Positions 44,741 through 55,472 are shown, counted from the first letter of the stretch. The stretch: DNA of 64,000 nt from Cohnella rhizosphaerae (GCF_029525575.1 NZ_JAPDIA010000007.1:744001-808000); one strand, 5' to 3'. The notes: generated from the letters alone by a model not told the origin. Program-made: numbers and translations.

Positions 44741-47503
44741 GTGAACATAGCGGATATCGCGCTGTTTAAAGGGCTGTCCAACGTGGACCTGGCCAAGGTG
44801 CTCGGTCGCCTGGAGCGGCGTACGCTGCGCGCGGACGAGATGTTGTTCCGCGCGGGCGACCCGGGGGACGGGATGTACATCGTGCTGCGCGGCCGGATCG
44901 CGCTGTACGTAGAGACGGACGAGGGCGCGCGGCGGGCGCTGACGGTGCTGCGCGAGGGCGACATGCTCGGCGAGATGGCGCTGCTGACCGGAGAGCCGCG
45001 CAGCGCGACCGCCGTCGCGGCCGCCGAGACGGAGCTCTTCGAGATCGGCGAAGAGACGTTCCGGCAGCTCATCGAGGAGCATGCCATGCTGTCGGCGTAT
45101 TTTATCCGTCTGCTGTCAGGCAGGCTGACGCAGACGAACGCGCGGCTGACGGAGACGCGCGAAGCGGAGACCGCGCGCATCCGGCATCAGGCCGCGCGCT
45201 GGCCCGCCGGGGTCGCGGAAGCGATGTTCGCGGCGGCGGCGCTGCCGTTCGCGGACAAGCCGCTGCTGGAACGCGCCGCGGGGCTTGCATCCTTCGATGC
45301 CGCGCTGGCGGCGGATGCGGAGCTTCGCGCGATGATCCGCCAGGATCCGGCGCGCCCGGCGCGCGTCGCCGTCATGCCGGCCGTTCGAGCCGTCCTGACG
45401 GAGTTGTACGTCGAGCGGCACGGACATGGCGCGCGCGCGCGATTGACGCATGAAGCCGCGCGCTATTACGCGGCGGAGGGCGATCTGGCCGCGGCGGCCG
45501 CGGTGCTGTCGGATGGCGGCGCCTGGGCGGAGCTGCTCGCGCTGCTCGAAGGCGGGCCTGCATGGGGCGCGTCCGGAGCTGCAGCGCAGCCGCGCGAAGA
45601 GGCAGCCGCGGCGCTGGAGGCCGCGCCCGGACCGCCGCCTGCGCGCGGCAGAGCTGGCGCTGCAGTTCGCCGTCGTCCCGAGGCGGCTCTGGTGCTGCCT
45701 TCCGACCTGCCGCCGGACCTGCCGCCGGACCTGCCGCTTGCGGATCTGCTGGCACGCTGCCCCGACGAGCGGCTGTTCGAACGTCCGGGGCTGTTCGCCG
45801 CCTACCTGGACGATTGCCTCGCGCGCGGACGCGAAGAGGGCTACGTCCGGTTCGAGGCCGCGCTTGAGACGGCGTCCGCCCGCTTCGATCCGGCTCAGAC
45901 GGCCGACCTGTACGCCTGGGGCGCCGAGTGGTGCAGGCGGGCGGAGCGCCCGCATAAGGCGCTCGAATACATGCGGCTCGCCGAGGCCGTCGCCGGCACC
46001 GAGCCGGAGAGCGCGGAGCAGAGCCTGCGGACGGCCAGAGACAAGCTTCGGGACGAGCAGAACAGGCGGCTCGTCGAACAAGCGGGCGCGCTGCTCGGGC
46101 GGGGCCGTCTCCCGTTGCTTGTCAGCCTCGCGCTGGCGCTGTCCGGCTTGTTGTATTTTCACTTCGCCGATCCGTTCCCCGGGCTGACCCGGCAGGGCAT
46201 GGACTTCATCGGCATCGGCCTTGCGGCGGTCGTCATGTGGATCGTGCGCGCCGTGCCGGACTACCTCGTGGCGCTGTTCATGGCGATGCTGTGGGTGGCC
46301 GGGGGCGTCGTACAGCCTTCGATCGCGCTGTCCGGCTTCGCCTCGCCCAGTTGGCTCTACATGCTGTTCATTCTGGCGCTGGGCGCGGCCATTACGAAAT
46401 CCGGCTTGCTGTACCGCTTTTCCCTGCTTGCGCTGAAGCTCTTTCCGGCGAGCTACCGCGGGCAGTTCTGGGGGATCGTCGCGAGCGGCGCGCTGCTCAA
46501 TCCGCTGATTCCTTCTTCGTCGGCCAAGGTCGGGCTCGGCGTGCCGATCGCGCGCACCCTGTCCGAAGCGATGGGCTTCGCCGACCGCTCGCGCGGCATG
46601 GCGGGCCTGTCGCTTACGGCGATGGTGTTCTACGGCTTTACGGCTCCGTTCGTGCTGACCGGCTCCTACACCAACGTCATGGCGCTCGGCATGGCCGGCG
46701 GGACGGCGGGCGTAAGCTGGTTCCAATGGCTGATCTACGCGCTGCCGGCCTTCCTCGTCTTCGGCGGCGCGATGGCAGTCTACATGGCCTGGACTTTCCG
46801 CCGCCGGGAGCCCGGGCGTCCCATCCGCACGGAAGTGCTCGACGATCAGCTGAAGCTCATCGGGCGATGGACCCGGAGCGAGCGGGTGACGGCCGCCGCG
46901 GCGCTCGGTTCGATCGCGCTGCTGATTTTGCAGCCGTTGCACGGTCTGGACTATGCCTGGGTCATGCTGCTCGGATTCGCGGCGCTCGTCATGTTCGGCG
47001 TGCTCGACGGTCAGACGCTGAAGGCAGGCATCGATTGGCCGTTCCTGCTGTTCATCGGGGTCGCCTTCAGCTTCGCCGAGGTGGCCGAAAAGGTCGGCGT
47101 CGTGCATGCGCTGTCGGACACGCTCGGCGCCCGGATGGCCGCTTTTTCGGGGTCGCCCACGCTGTTTCTCGTCTCGGTCGTGCTGCTGTCGTTTCTCGTG
47201 ACGCTGGTCGTTCGGGACGATGCGGCCGTCATTTTGCTCGTCGTGTCGACCGCGGGCTTGGCGGCGCAGGCGGGCATCCACCCCTGGGTACTCGTATTCG
47301 TCATCCTGCTGTCGACCGACCCGTTCTTTTTCGCCTACCAATCTCCGACCTATCTGACCGCCTACTATAGCGCGGAAGGCCGGTCGTTCACGCATCGCCA
47401 GGGCCAACTGACCGCGCTGGGCTACGGCCTCGCCGTGCTGCTGCTGACCGTCGCCTGCGTGCCGTATTGGAGATGGCTCGGGCTCATTGGCGGCGGAGGC
47501 TGA
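44741..47503 (+). CDS. Cyclic-nucleotide-binding domain fused to SLC13 (DASS) anion transporter
   Basis: About 920 residues. Residues 1-130: cNMP-binding domain with phosphate-binding cassette LGEMALLTGEPRSATAV. Middle ~300 residues: helical linker, Ala-rich with a DLPPDLPPDLP repeat. C-terminal ~470 residues: SLC13/DASS transporter with many helices, including NPLIPSSSAKVGLGVPIART and GSYTNVMALGMAGG, two SNT-like signature loops. It probably imports dicarboxylates or sulfate under nucleotide control. GAGGT touches ATG 44735, so GTG 44741 (six bases away) is the likelier start. Confidence 0.88.
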   Translation: MNIADIALFKGLSNVDLAKVLGRLERRTLRADEMLFRAGDPGDGMYIVLRGRIALYVETDEGARRALTVLREGDMLGEMALLTGEPRSATAVAAAETELFEIGEETFRQLIEEHAMLSAYFIRLLSGRLTQTNARLTETREAETARIRHQAARWPAGVAEAMFAAAALPFADKPLLERAAGLASFDAALAADAELRAMIRQDPARPARVAVMPAVRAVLTELYVERHGHGARARLTHEAARYYAAEGDLAAAAAVLSDGGAWAELLALLEGGPAWGASGAAAQPREEAAAALEAAPGPPPARGRAGAAVRRRPEAALVLPSDLPPDLPPDLPLADLLARCPDERLFERPGLFAAYLDDCLARGREEGYVRFEAALETASARFDPAQTADLYAWGAEWCRRAERPHKALEYMRLAEAVAGTEPESAEQSLRTARDKLRDEQNRRLVEQAGALLGRGRLPLLVSLALALSGLLYFHFADPFPGLTRQGMDFIGIGLAAVVMWIVRAVPDYLVALFMAMLWVAGGVVQPSIALSGFASPSWLYMLFILALGAAITKSGLLYRFSLLALKLFPASYRGQFWGIVASGALLNPLIPSSSAKVGLGVPIARTLSEAMGFADRSRGMAGLSLTAMVFYGFTAPFVLTGSYTNVMALGMAGGTAGVSWFQWLIYALPAFLVFGGAMAVYMAWTFRRREPGRPIRTEVLDDQLKLIGRWTRSERVTAAAALGSIALLILQPLHGLDYAWVMLLGFAALVMFGVLDGQTLKAGIDWPFLLFIGVAFSFAEVAEKVGVVHALSDTLGARMAAFSGSPTLFLVSVVLLSFLVTLVVRDDAAVILLVVSTAGLAAQAGIHPWVLVFVILLSTDPFFFAYQSPTYLTAYYSAEGRSFTHRQGQLTALGYGLAVLLLTVACVPYWRWLGLIGGGG

Positions 47504-47650
47504 CGGCAGAAGCTGACGGCGCACGCGAAGGCCGGAGTTTCCGATGCCGTTCCTGAACTTGGTCGTAGGTTGGCGTCGCTTGCCGGCATTATAATAGAGT
47601 CATTGAATAGATTCATCGAAAATGAGAGACGAGAAAAGGGGCGGGGGCGC

Positions 47651-49993
47651 ATGGACGACAGAGAAGCCGGCCTGGCGACGCCGCGCCGCGCCCGCGGTCC
47701 GCTGCCGGCGGAGCGGCGGCTTGGACGCGCGCTGGCCGGCGACCGCGGCCCGTGGCGCGGCGCGATCGCGGGGCTCTGGATCGCGGGCGGCGCCGCTGCG
47801 GGCACGGGCATGCTGGGGGCACCTACCGGCTTCGGGACGCCGGTCGATCTCGTGTCGGCGGTATCCTCGCACACGGCGGCGTTCGCTTTATTCTCGCTGC
47901 TCGTCGCCTGGGCGCTGACGTTCGTTCCCCGGCTGTCCGGTCCGTTCGCCACGGTCGGCGGACTGCTGTACACGGGCGCGCTCGTCTTTTTTTTTGCTGT
48001 TTTTCAGCGATATGGGCGCCGTTCTGTCGCTTTTATTGGCATGCGCGTATACGTTCGCCGCCGCAGCGACGGGCTGGCTCCTTGCCGCCGCGCTCGGACG
48101 GGACACCGGCACGCGCCTGCGGACCTCTTCCATCCTTGCGCTGGCGCTAATAGGCGGCGCGATCGCCTGGGCGGCGGATCCTTCGCTGCTGAAGCCGAAT
48201 TGGCCGCGCCATGTCTCGATGGACGACGCCGATTCGGCAGCCGGCGCGGACGGAGCGAGCGACGTTTCGAGCAACGGTTCGAGCGACGGTGCGGCGGTCG
48301 GCGCCTTCCGTCCATTCACGGCCGGCGATCCTTCGCTGCCCGGCAGCTATGCCTACGACGCCTTCACCTACGGCAGCGGCGACGACCGGCGTCCCGCGTT
48401 CGGCGAGGAAGCGCGGCTCGTCTCCAAGACCGCGGACGCTTCCGCCTATTTGAAGGACTGGACGCTTTTTCGCAAATGGTACTGGGGGTTCGGCCCGAAG
48501 TCGCTTCCGTTGAACGGAAGCGTGTGGCTGCCGCGGGGAGACGGGGCGTTCCCGCTCGTGCTCATTGTCCACGGCAATCACGCGATGGAGGATTATTCGG
48601 ACGGGGGGGTACGCCTATCTTGGCGAGCAGCTCGCGAGCCGAGGCTTCCTCGTCGTATCCGTCGACGAGAACTTCCTGAATTATTCCGTCTGGTCGGGCA
48701 TCCCGGATCAGGATATGAAGCTTCGTGCCTGGATGCTGCTTCGGCATATCGGCCAGCTCCGCGACTTTAACGCGGATCCGGACTCCCCGCTCTACGGCAA
48801 GGCGGATTTGCAAAAAATAACGCTGGTCGGCCACTCGCGGGGCGGACAGGCCGTCGCCATGGCGGCGGACCGGGAGCAATGGTTCGCGGACGACGCGTCC
48901 TTGCCGCGGGCTTCGGACTACCGGATCGTGTCGGTCGCGGCGATCGCGCCGACGGACACCGTCGTGGACGGCAAGCAAGCCCGGCTTCGCGACGTCTCTT
49001 ATTTGACGCTTCAGGGCGCGTCCGATGCCGATATCAACGATTTTTTCGGGGACAGGCAGTATATGCGCGCGACGTTCGCGACCGATGGAGCCGGGCAAGC
49101 CGGTTCGGCGTTCAAGGCCTCTCTCTACATTGAGGGTGCCAACCATGGGCAGTTTAACGAGAGCTGGGGCCGGCGCGACAGCTCCCTGCCGGCGGGACTT
49201 TTTCTCCGCAAGCCCGCCCTCCCCGGAGAGGAACAGCGGCGGATCGCCAAAGTCTACCTGACAGCCTTCCTGGAGGCAACGCTGCTCCAAGACGATGCTT
49301 ACAAACCGTTGTTCGAGGATTATCGATCGGCAAGCGCGTATCTTCCGGCCACGCGATACGTCAGCCGGTACGAAAGCGGCGACTTCCGGGCATGGGTCCG
49401 GTTCGACGACGAGGATGCCGACTTCGCAATGCCGGGCGCGGGCATCGCCGGGATCGCGTCCGCCGGCGTGACCGCGGAGGTCGCCGAGGCGCTGGACCGT
49501 CAGCGGCGCGGTAAAGGCACGCACGGGCTTTCGCTCCAATGGACGAATGGCGGCGAATATACGATGACTTGGGAAAAAGCCTTGCCGACAGGCGCATCCG
49601 ACGCCGGTAACGCGCTGCTTTCTTTCTCGATGGCGGATCTGTCGCGGGACCTGCAGGTGCAGGGGGGGCCGGGCGTCAGCGGCTTCGCACATTCGCATCG
49701 GCCTCACGGACGCGAAAGGCGTCTATTCGGAGCTGCCGCTGGCGGATTTCGCGTCGCCGCAGCCGCTTTTTCGCGTTTCAATCACCCGGTTGGGCACGCT
49801 TGAGCCGCTTGTCGACGGCGGCAAATATAGGGAGCCGTATGAGCCGGTTTTCCAAACCTACCGCGTGCCGCTTGACGCCTGGAGGAAGGCGAATCCGTCA
49901 TTCGAGACGGCTGCCGTCAGCCGAATCGCATTCGTGCTGGGCGACGGTCCCGGCAAAGTCATGCTGGACGATATCGGCTTCGGCGGTTCGTGA
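47651..49993 (+). CDS. Membrane-anchored alpha/beta hydrolase with C-terminal beta-domain (three frame errors)
   Basis: 779 residues after correction. About five N-terminal helices (AFALFSLLVAWALTFV, GALVFFFLLFFSDMGAVLSLLL), a Ser/Asp/Ala linker, then an alpha/beta-hydrolase: oxyanion region PLVLIVHGNHAMEDY, nucleophile elbow LVGHSRGGQAVAMA, likely catalytic His in IEGANHGQF. The last ~200 residues form a beta-rich, possibly carbohydrate-binding, domain. Breaks: T9 (47987-47995), G7 (48603-48609) and G7 (49662-49668), each one base too long. The substrate is unknown; similar to cutinase/lipase-like hydrolases by the elbow only. Confidence 0.8.
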
Positions 49994-50020
49994 CCCGACA
50001 TGCGAACTGTAATTCGCGTG

Positions 50021-50050
50021 TTGACAGTTAATGCGTGGCGGTCGTATACT
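50021..50050 (+). promoter_or_regulatory. Sigma-A promoter of the nitroreductase gene
   Basis: Perfect TTGACA (50021-50026), 18-bp spacer, TATACT (50045-50050). Downstream, CACAGTT (50064-50070) and AACTGTG (50112-50118) form a spaced inverted repeat that could be a regulator site. Confidence 0.7.
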
Positions 50051-50155
50051 GTGGTTGAAATAGCACAGTTGAAAGCCGTCCCCGATACCGCTGCAGCCGG
50101 CTCGCGACGTTAACTGTGTTCAAAATAGACATAGTCATTATTTGGAGGGAATATC

Positions 50156-50806
50156 ATGAGCGAAACGATCACCCGCGTCTCCGACTATACCAGCGTTGTC
50201 AGAGAGCGCCACTCCGTACGTCAATACGACCCGAACTGGAGCATCCCGGAAGCCGAGCTGAAGGAGATTCTCGCGGAGGCGACGCTGGCGCCGTCGAGCA
50301 GCAACACGCAGTCCTGGCGCTTCTTCGTTTTCCATGACAAAGAGCTCCAGAAGAAGCTGCTGCCGATCGCGAACAACCAGCAGCAGATCGTCGATTCTTC
50401 CGCGGTCATCGCGGTGCTCGCGGATCGCGAAGGCTTCAAGCGTCTTGGACAGATCAACGACATGGCGGTGGAAAAGGGCGTGATGACCCGCGAATTCGCC
50501 GACCAATACACGGAGCGCGCGATCGGGATGTACGGCAGCCTCGGCAAGGAAAAGCAAACGCAGATCGCGCTCGTCGACGGCGGACTCGTGAGCATGCAAA
50601 TCATGCTGTCGGCCAAAGCGCGCGGCTACGACACGGTGCCGATGGGCGGCTTCGACGCCGTACGGCTCGTCGAGGAATTCAACATTCCCGAGACCCTCGT
50701 GCCGGTCATGCTCATCGCGGTGGGCAAGGGAGTGGGTCCGGGCAGAGCGACGGCGCGCCTGCCGCTCGACGAGATCACGTTCTGGAACGGCCAGGGCCTG
50801 AACTAA
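50156..50806 (+). CDS. Nitroreductase family protein
   Basis: FMN-dependent NAD(P)H oxidoreductase, 216 residues. FMN-binding pattern RERHSVRQYD at the N-terminus, LAPSSSNTQSWRF, and the C-terminal MGGFDAVRLVEEFNIP and VMLIAVGKG. Reduces nitro compounds or quinones; the physiological substrate is unknown. GGAGGG lies before ATG 50156. Single-gene unit with its own promoter and terminator. Confidence 0.92.
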   Translation: MSETITRVSDYTSVVRERHSVRQYDPNWSIPEAELKEILAEATLAPSSSNTQSWRFFVFHDKELQKKLLPIANNQQQIVDSSAVIAVLADREGFKRLGQINDMAVEKGVMTREFADQYTERAIGMYGSLGKEKQTQIALVDGGLVSMQIMLSAKARGYDTVPMGGFDAVRLVEEFNIPETLVPVMLIAVGKGVGPGRATARLPLDEITFWNGQGLN

Positions 50807-50823
50807 AACATAGTCTGGCATTG

Positions 50824-50859
50824 AAAAGGACGAAGCGGCTCGCGCCGCTTCGTCCTTTT
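50824..50859 (+). terminator. Rho-independent terminator after the nitroreductase gene
   Basis: Perfect 15-bp stem AAAAGGACGAAGCGG (50824-50838) / CCGCTTCGTCCTTTT (50845-50859) with a six-base loop. Confidence 0.92.
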
Positions 50860-51075
50860 GCGATCTATCAGGATGTCAGAATGTCGGCAGAACGGTTAAG
50901 CGGCTGTTAAGCGCTTTGATGTAAAAATAGAGAGTAAACGCTGCGCCCGGAAGGGGAGCCGAAGCGCAGGGCGAGTCATCTATAAAAGTCTACCTATAAC
51001 AGTCGATCGGAATTACAATAGAGTATAAAACGACAAAGTTGTTAATCGACGGCAACAAATTCGACGGCGGGCGCG

Positions 51076-54000
51076 GTGAAGAACGTGGGTGTGCAGGGCA
51101 TCAAGAATATAGCGGGCGGACTCGACCGGTTCCTCATCGGCCTTGCGATCGTCGTCATTTTCCTCGGCGCGGCGATGTTCGGGATGCATCAATCCGTCAA
51201 GGGAGGTCCTAAGGCGGAGCGGGGGACGCTCGATTTGTCCGCTTGGGACTTTCGCGCAGACGGGACGGTCAGACTGGACGGGGAGTGGGCGTTTTATCCG
51301 GATCGGCTGCTGACGCCCGCCGACTTCGCGAACGGGAGGCAGCCTGCGGGCAAGCGCTACATCCAGGTGCCGGGCGTCTGGAACGGCGAAGACATGAAGG
51401 GCTACGGGTACGCGACCTATCGCCTGTCTGTCCGCATTCAGCCGACCGATCGGACCCTGTCCATCCACAAGCAGGTTATCCGGTTCGCGGACCGAATGTA
51501 CGTGGACGGCAAGGAACTTGCGTCCTCCGGATCGCCGGGCGCATCCCGCAAGAGCTACGAGCCGGGCAACTTCCCCTATACCGTCTCGTTCGTCGCGTTG
51601 GGAGATAAGATCGATCTGCTGATCCAGGTCGCGAACTACGAATATCCGACCGGCGGCATCGCGTTGCCCCTGCGGCTCGGACTTTCCGACGACGTTCAGA
51701 TGTCCCGGGCGGCGCAGACGATGTTCGAGTGGGCCGGCGCGATCATTTTTCTGCTGTTCGGCATCTTTTCGCTGTCGCTCTATTTCTTTTTCCAACGGCG
51801 TCTACCATTCCTGTCGTTCGGCTTGTTTTTCCTGTGCTTCGCCGTGCTGATCGTCATGAACGGACAGCGCATGCTGTTCCAGCTGCTGTCAGGCATGCCC
51901 TTCGAGATGATGTGGAAAATCAAGGATCTGTCCGTTCTGCTCGCGATTCCGTTCCTTTACGTGTATACGGCATATGCTTACGCGACCGGCTTGGCACGGC
52001 GCCTTCTGCTCTATCCGGCGGGCGCGATCGGACTGCTCTGCCTCGTCATCGTCTGGGTGCCGTACCACGTGTACGCCCCTTTGATGGACGGGATTATGTT
52101 GATATTCATGCTGCTGCTCATGTCGCTTGTCCTTTACGTGCTCGGTCTCTACAGCAAACCTGCGGCCTACTCGAAGCGCGAGATCAAGATGTACCTGATG
52201 GCGCTGGTATCGCTGCTGCTGCTGCAGATCAGCTCGGCCTTCGTGAACCAGGGCGACGGTACGTTTTTGCCTTCCATTCTGTCCGACGTGCTGGGGCTCT
52301 CGTTCGTCATCTTTATTGTGGCGATGCTCGCGCAAAATTATTTCTCGACGTACCAGTCGATGGTCAAGCTCACGGCGGAACTGCAGGCGGCCAATCAGTT
52401 GAAAGACGAATTTCTGCTGCGGACGTCCTACGAGCTGAACACGCCGCTGCAAGGGATCATGAACCTGTCCCAGTCGCTCCTCGACAGCTCCGCGCATCTG
52501 CCGAAGGACAGACGCATCAGGGAGCCGGGACAAGCTTCAGATCATCCGCAATACCGCATACCGGATGTCCAATCTGGTCAACGACATTATCGATCTTACC
52601 CGGATCAAGGACGGCCACCTGGAGGTCTCGCTCAAGCCGGTGGATCTGGTCGCCTGCGTGGCGATCGCCTTCGAGGTGAACGGGTTTCTGGCGCGGGAGA
52701 AGTCCGTGCGGCTCGAGCATCGTCTCGATCCGGAGAGCCGCTACGCGACGGCGGACGAGAACCGGCTCATGCAGGTGCTGTCCAACCTGATCGACTACAG
52801 CATGAAGTTCGACGATCTGACGGCCATCCTGGTGAGCGGTCACCGGCGTGACGATATGTCCGTCCTCCAGATCGAGGCGATCGTCTGGGGCGCCGGGATC
52901 ACGGCGGACTCGAAGTCCCGTCAGCCGGGCTTCTACGGCGCCAATCTGGCCGCGGCGATCGAGCTCACGCGGCTGATGGGCGGCGAGATGCGCTTGCTGC
53001 CCGGCGAACAAACGCGCGGCAGCGTCATCTTCGAGCTGGCGCTGCCGATGTCCAAGCCCCCGAACGTCGATCGCGACGGCGTCATCCTGCGGGAGATCGG
53101 CGAACGGACGCAGGCCGGATCGGCTTCGCAGGGGCAGGCGGGCGGCGTCTATACGGTGCTCGTCGTCGAGGAGGAGCCGCTTCATCTGGAGCTGATGGTA
53201 AACCTGCTCATCAGCGAAGGCTACCGGGTGCTGACCGCCCGCTCGGGGGGAAGAGGCCCTGGAACGGCTCGAGGGCAGCGCCCGGCCCGACATCGTCCTG
53301 CTCGACGTGCTGCTGCACGGAGGGGGGCAGCTACGAGATCAGCCGCAAGATTCGCAAGCAGTACACGCCGATCGAGCTGCCGCTGCTGTTCGTCGCCGCG
53401 CGCACGACGCCGGCGGACGTCGAGGCGGGGCTTGCGGCCGGCGGCAACGACTTCATCTCCAAGCCGCTCGACGCTTCGGAAGTTCGGGTGCGCATTCGCA
53501 CCCAGCTGGCGATGAAGCGGCTCGCGAAGGAAGCGACCGCGAGCGAGATGGCGTTTTTGCAATCGCAGATCAAGCCGCACTTCCTCTACAACGCGTTGGG
53601 CACGATCATGTCGCTTTGCTATACGGACGGCCCGCGCGCAGGGGAGCTGCTGGCGGTGCTCAGCAAATATTTACGGATTATTTTCCATGAGGATCATAAA
53701 GAAGAAAGCGTCCTGCTGTACAAAGAGATCGAGCTGGTCCGCGCCTACGTGGACATCGAGAAGGAACGGTTCGGCAATCGTCTCGCCGTCGAGATGGACG
53801 TGGACGAACGTCTCATGTCCTTCAAGGTCATGCCGCTGACGATCCAGCCGCTCGTCGAAAACGCGATTCGCCACGGCGTCGCCAAGAAGCTCAGCGGGGG
53901 ACGGGTGTTGCTGTCGGTGCAGCGCCGCGGCTCCGAGGTGGAGATCGTGGTCGAGGACAACGGCGTCGGCATGGCCGAGCGCCAGGTGCGGGAGCTGATG

Positions 54001-54147
54001 GATACCGCCGGGGGCGAGTCGGACGGCGTCGGCTTCGCGAACATCGCCAAGCGCCTCGCTCATCTCAACGGCAGCCGGCCGCTTATCGAGAGCGCGCCGG
54101 ACGTCGGGACGCGAATCACCGTCAGGCTGCCGATCAAGGACGACTAG
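51076..54147 (+). CDS. Hybrid sensor kinase: 7TMR-DISM, degenerate HisKA/HATPase, REC, LytS-type kinase (three frame errors)
   Basis: 1022 residues after correction. An N-terminal anchor helix, extracellular DISM domain, seven helices (about residues 220-420), then a HisKA-like region where the expected His is Tyr452 (TSYELNTPLQGIMN), and an ATPase-like region with worn N box (NLIDYSMKFD) and G box (WGAGITADSK). A receiver follows (VLVVEEEP, Asp in DIVLLDV, SKP), then a complete LytS-type kinase (IKPHFLYNALG, VENAIRHG, EDNGVGM). Breaks: GGG at 52527-52529, G6 at 53245-53250 and G6 at 53322-53327. Start GTG 51076 has only a weak G-rich ribosome site. The regulator gene follows 19 bases later. 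Confidence 0.86.
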
Positions 54148-54166
54148 CGAGAGGAGGGAAATCTTA

Positions 54167-55327
54167 ATGATCACCGCATTGTTGGCGGACGACGAATCGC
54201 ATGCGCTCAGCCTGCTGGAGCTGCTGCTCCACCAGACGGGCGACGTCAAGGTCATCGGACGCTGCGGCAACGGCATCGAAGCGATCGCGGAGATCGCGCG
54301 CCTCAAGCCCGACGTCGCGTTTCTGGATATCGAGATGCCTGGGATGAACGGGTTGGAGGTGGCGGAACGGCTCGGATCGGCGGCTTGCGATACGCAGGTC
54401 GTATTCGTGACCGCCTACGACCGGTATGCCGTGTCGGCATTCGAGAACGACGCGCTCGATTATTTGCTCAAGCCGCTCGAGGTGGACCGGCTCAACCGGA
54501 CCGTCGGGCGCGTGAAGCGGGCGGTCGCCCGCAGGAAGTCCGAATCGCCGGAGCCGGCGTCCACAAGCGCGATTGCGGCGGACAATCCGCCCGCGGGGCT
54601 GCAGGTGCAGCTGCTCGGCGAGATACAAGTATCCGTAGAAGGCAAGGGAAGGCTCAAATGGCGGACATCCAAGGAAAAGGAGCTGTTCGCGTACCTGGCC
54701 GTCCACTACGGCAGCCGCATTCACCGCGACGTGCTGCTTGACGAGCTGTGGCCCGACGAGCATTACCAGAAGGCCAAGGTCTATCTGCATACTTGCGTGA
54801 GCTACTTGCGCCGCGACTTCCGCCAGATGGGCATGGAGGACGCCGTCATTTACGAAGACGAGAAATATTCTCTTGCCCCGCAGCTCGAACGTTCGGACTA
54901 CCGGGAATTCGTCGCCGCGGCGGCCGGTCTTTTGCAGACGGGCGGCAACAACGCGGAGCAGCTCGAGCGCACGGTCAACCTGTATAGCGGACGGCTGTTC
55001 CGCAGCGAGGACTACCAATGGGCGGACGACGAGATCCGGCATACCGAGGCTGCCATCGAAGCGCAACTGCTGAGGCTGACCCAGCTCTATGAGGAGCAGC
55101 GGGACTATGGACGGATGATCGCCGCGGGGCGCAGGCTGCTGCAGCATTCGCCTTACAACGAGGAAGCCTATCGCACCTTGATGAAGGCTTACGCGGGCAG
55201 CGGCAAGCACGACGAGGTGTACCGCGTGTACGAAGAGATGGAGCGGAGGCTCGACGAGCTGCAAATCCAGGCGTCGGACATGACGCTGAGTCTGTACGAG
55301 GGCTTGCGGGTGCGGAAGCGGGGCTGA
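54167..55327 (+). CDS. Response regulator with SARP/BTAD-type output domain
   Basis: 386 residues. Receiver: TALLADDESHALSLLELLL, phospho-acceptor Asp in VAFLDIEMPGMNGLEVAE, switch Lys in YLLKPLE. Output: OmpR-like winged helix fused to a tetratricopeptide-type BTAD domain (KEKELFAYLAVHYGSRIHRD, YSLAPQLERSDYREFV, SPYNEEAYRTLMKAYAGSGK). GAGGAGGG lies ten bases before ATG 54167. It is the natural partner of the hybrid kinase upstream. Targets unknown. Confidence 0.9.
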   Translation: MITALLADDESHALSLLELLLHQTGDVKVIGRCGNGIEAIAEIARLKPDVAFLDIEMPGMNGLEVAERLGSAACDTQVVFVTAYDRYAVSAFENDALDYLLKPLEVDRLNRTVGRVKRAVARRKSESPEPASTSAIAADNPPAGLQVQLLGEIQVSVEGKGRLKWRTSKEKELFAYLAVHYGSRIHRDVLLDELWPDEHYQKAKVYLHTCVSYLRRDFRQMGMEDAVIYEDEKYSLAPQLERSDYREFVAAAAGLLQTGGNNAEQLERTVNLYSGRLFRSEDYQWADDEIRHTEAAIEAQLLRLTQLYEEQRDYGRMIAAGRRLLQHSPYNEEAYRTLMKAYAGSGKHDEVYRVYEEMERRLDELQIQASDMTLSLYEGLRVRKRG

Positions 55328-55443
55328 GGTTCGTTTTCGCGCGGCGAATTTTAAGCGAAACTTCAGGTTGCGCTCATGCGCGCTTAAGCCGAAGGGGATA
55401 AGATATTCTCAACCCCCCCCCTTTGATATAGCAAGAACCTTTG

Positions 55444-55472
55444 GACCCGCGGCGACGCGGGTCTCTTTTTTT
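55444..55472 (+). terminator. Terminator-like hairpin after the SARP regulator
   Basis: GACCCGC (55444-55450) / GCGGGTC (55457-55463) with loop GGCGAC, then TC and seven T. It lies 117 bases after the stop, close to a C9 run at 55413-55421. Confidence 0.75.

Noticed and set aside
45560..45700. Two compensating frame errors in the linker of the cNMP/SLC13 protein
   Set aside because: A short neighbouring-frame stretch looks helix-like (RAAELALQFAVV), but the main frame is open throughout and good on both sides, so the evidence is too weak.
45116..47524. Long minus-strand frame (802 codons) opposite the SLC13 fusion
   Set aside because: Composition is shadow-like (Arg/Gln/His-rich) and the plus strand encodes a recognisable transporter. 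The same reasoning removes the frames at 5290-6828 and 8470-10296.
47559..47595. Promoter of the hydrolase gene at TATAAT 47590-47595
   Set aside because: The -10 is perfect but no acceptable -35 lies at 16-18 bp, so it was left out of the feature list.
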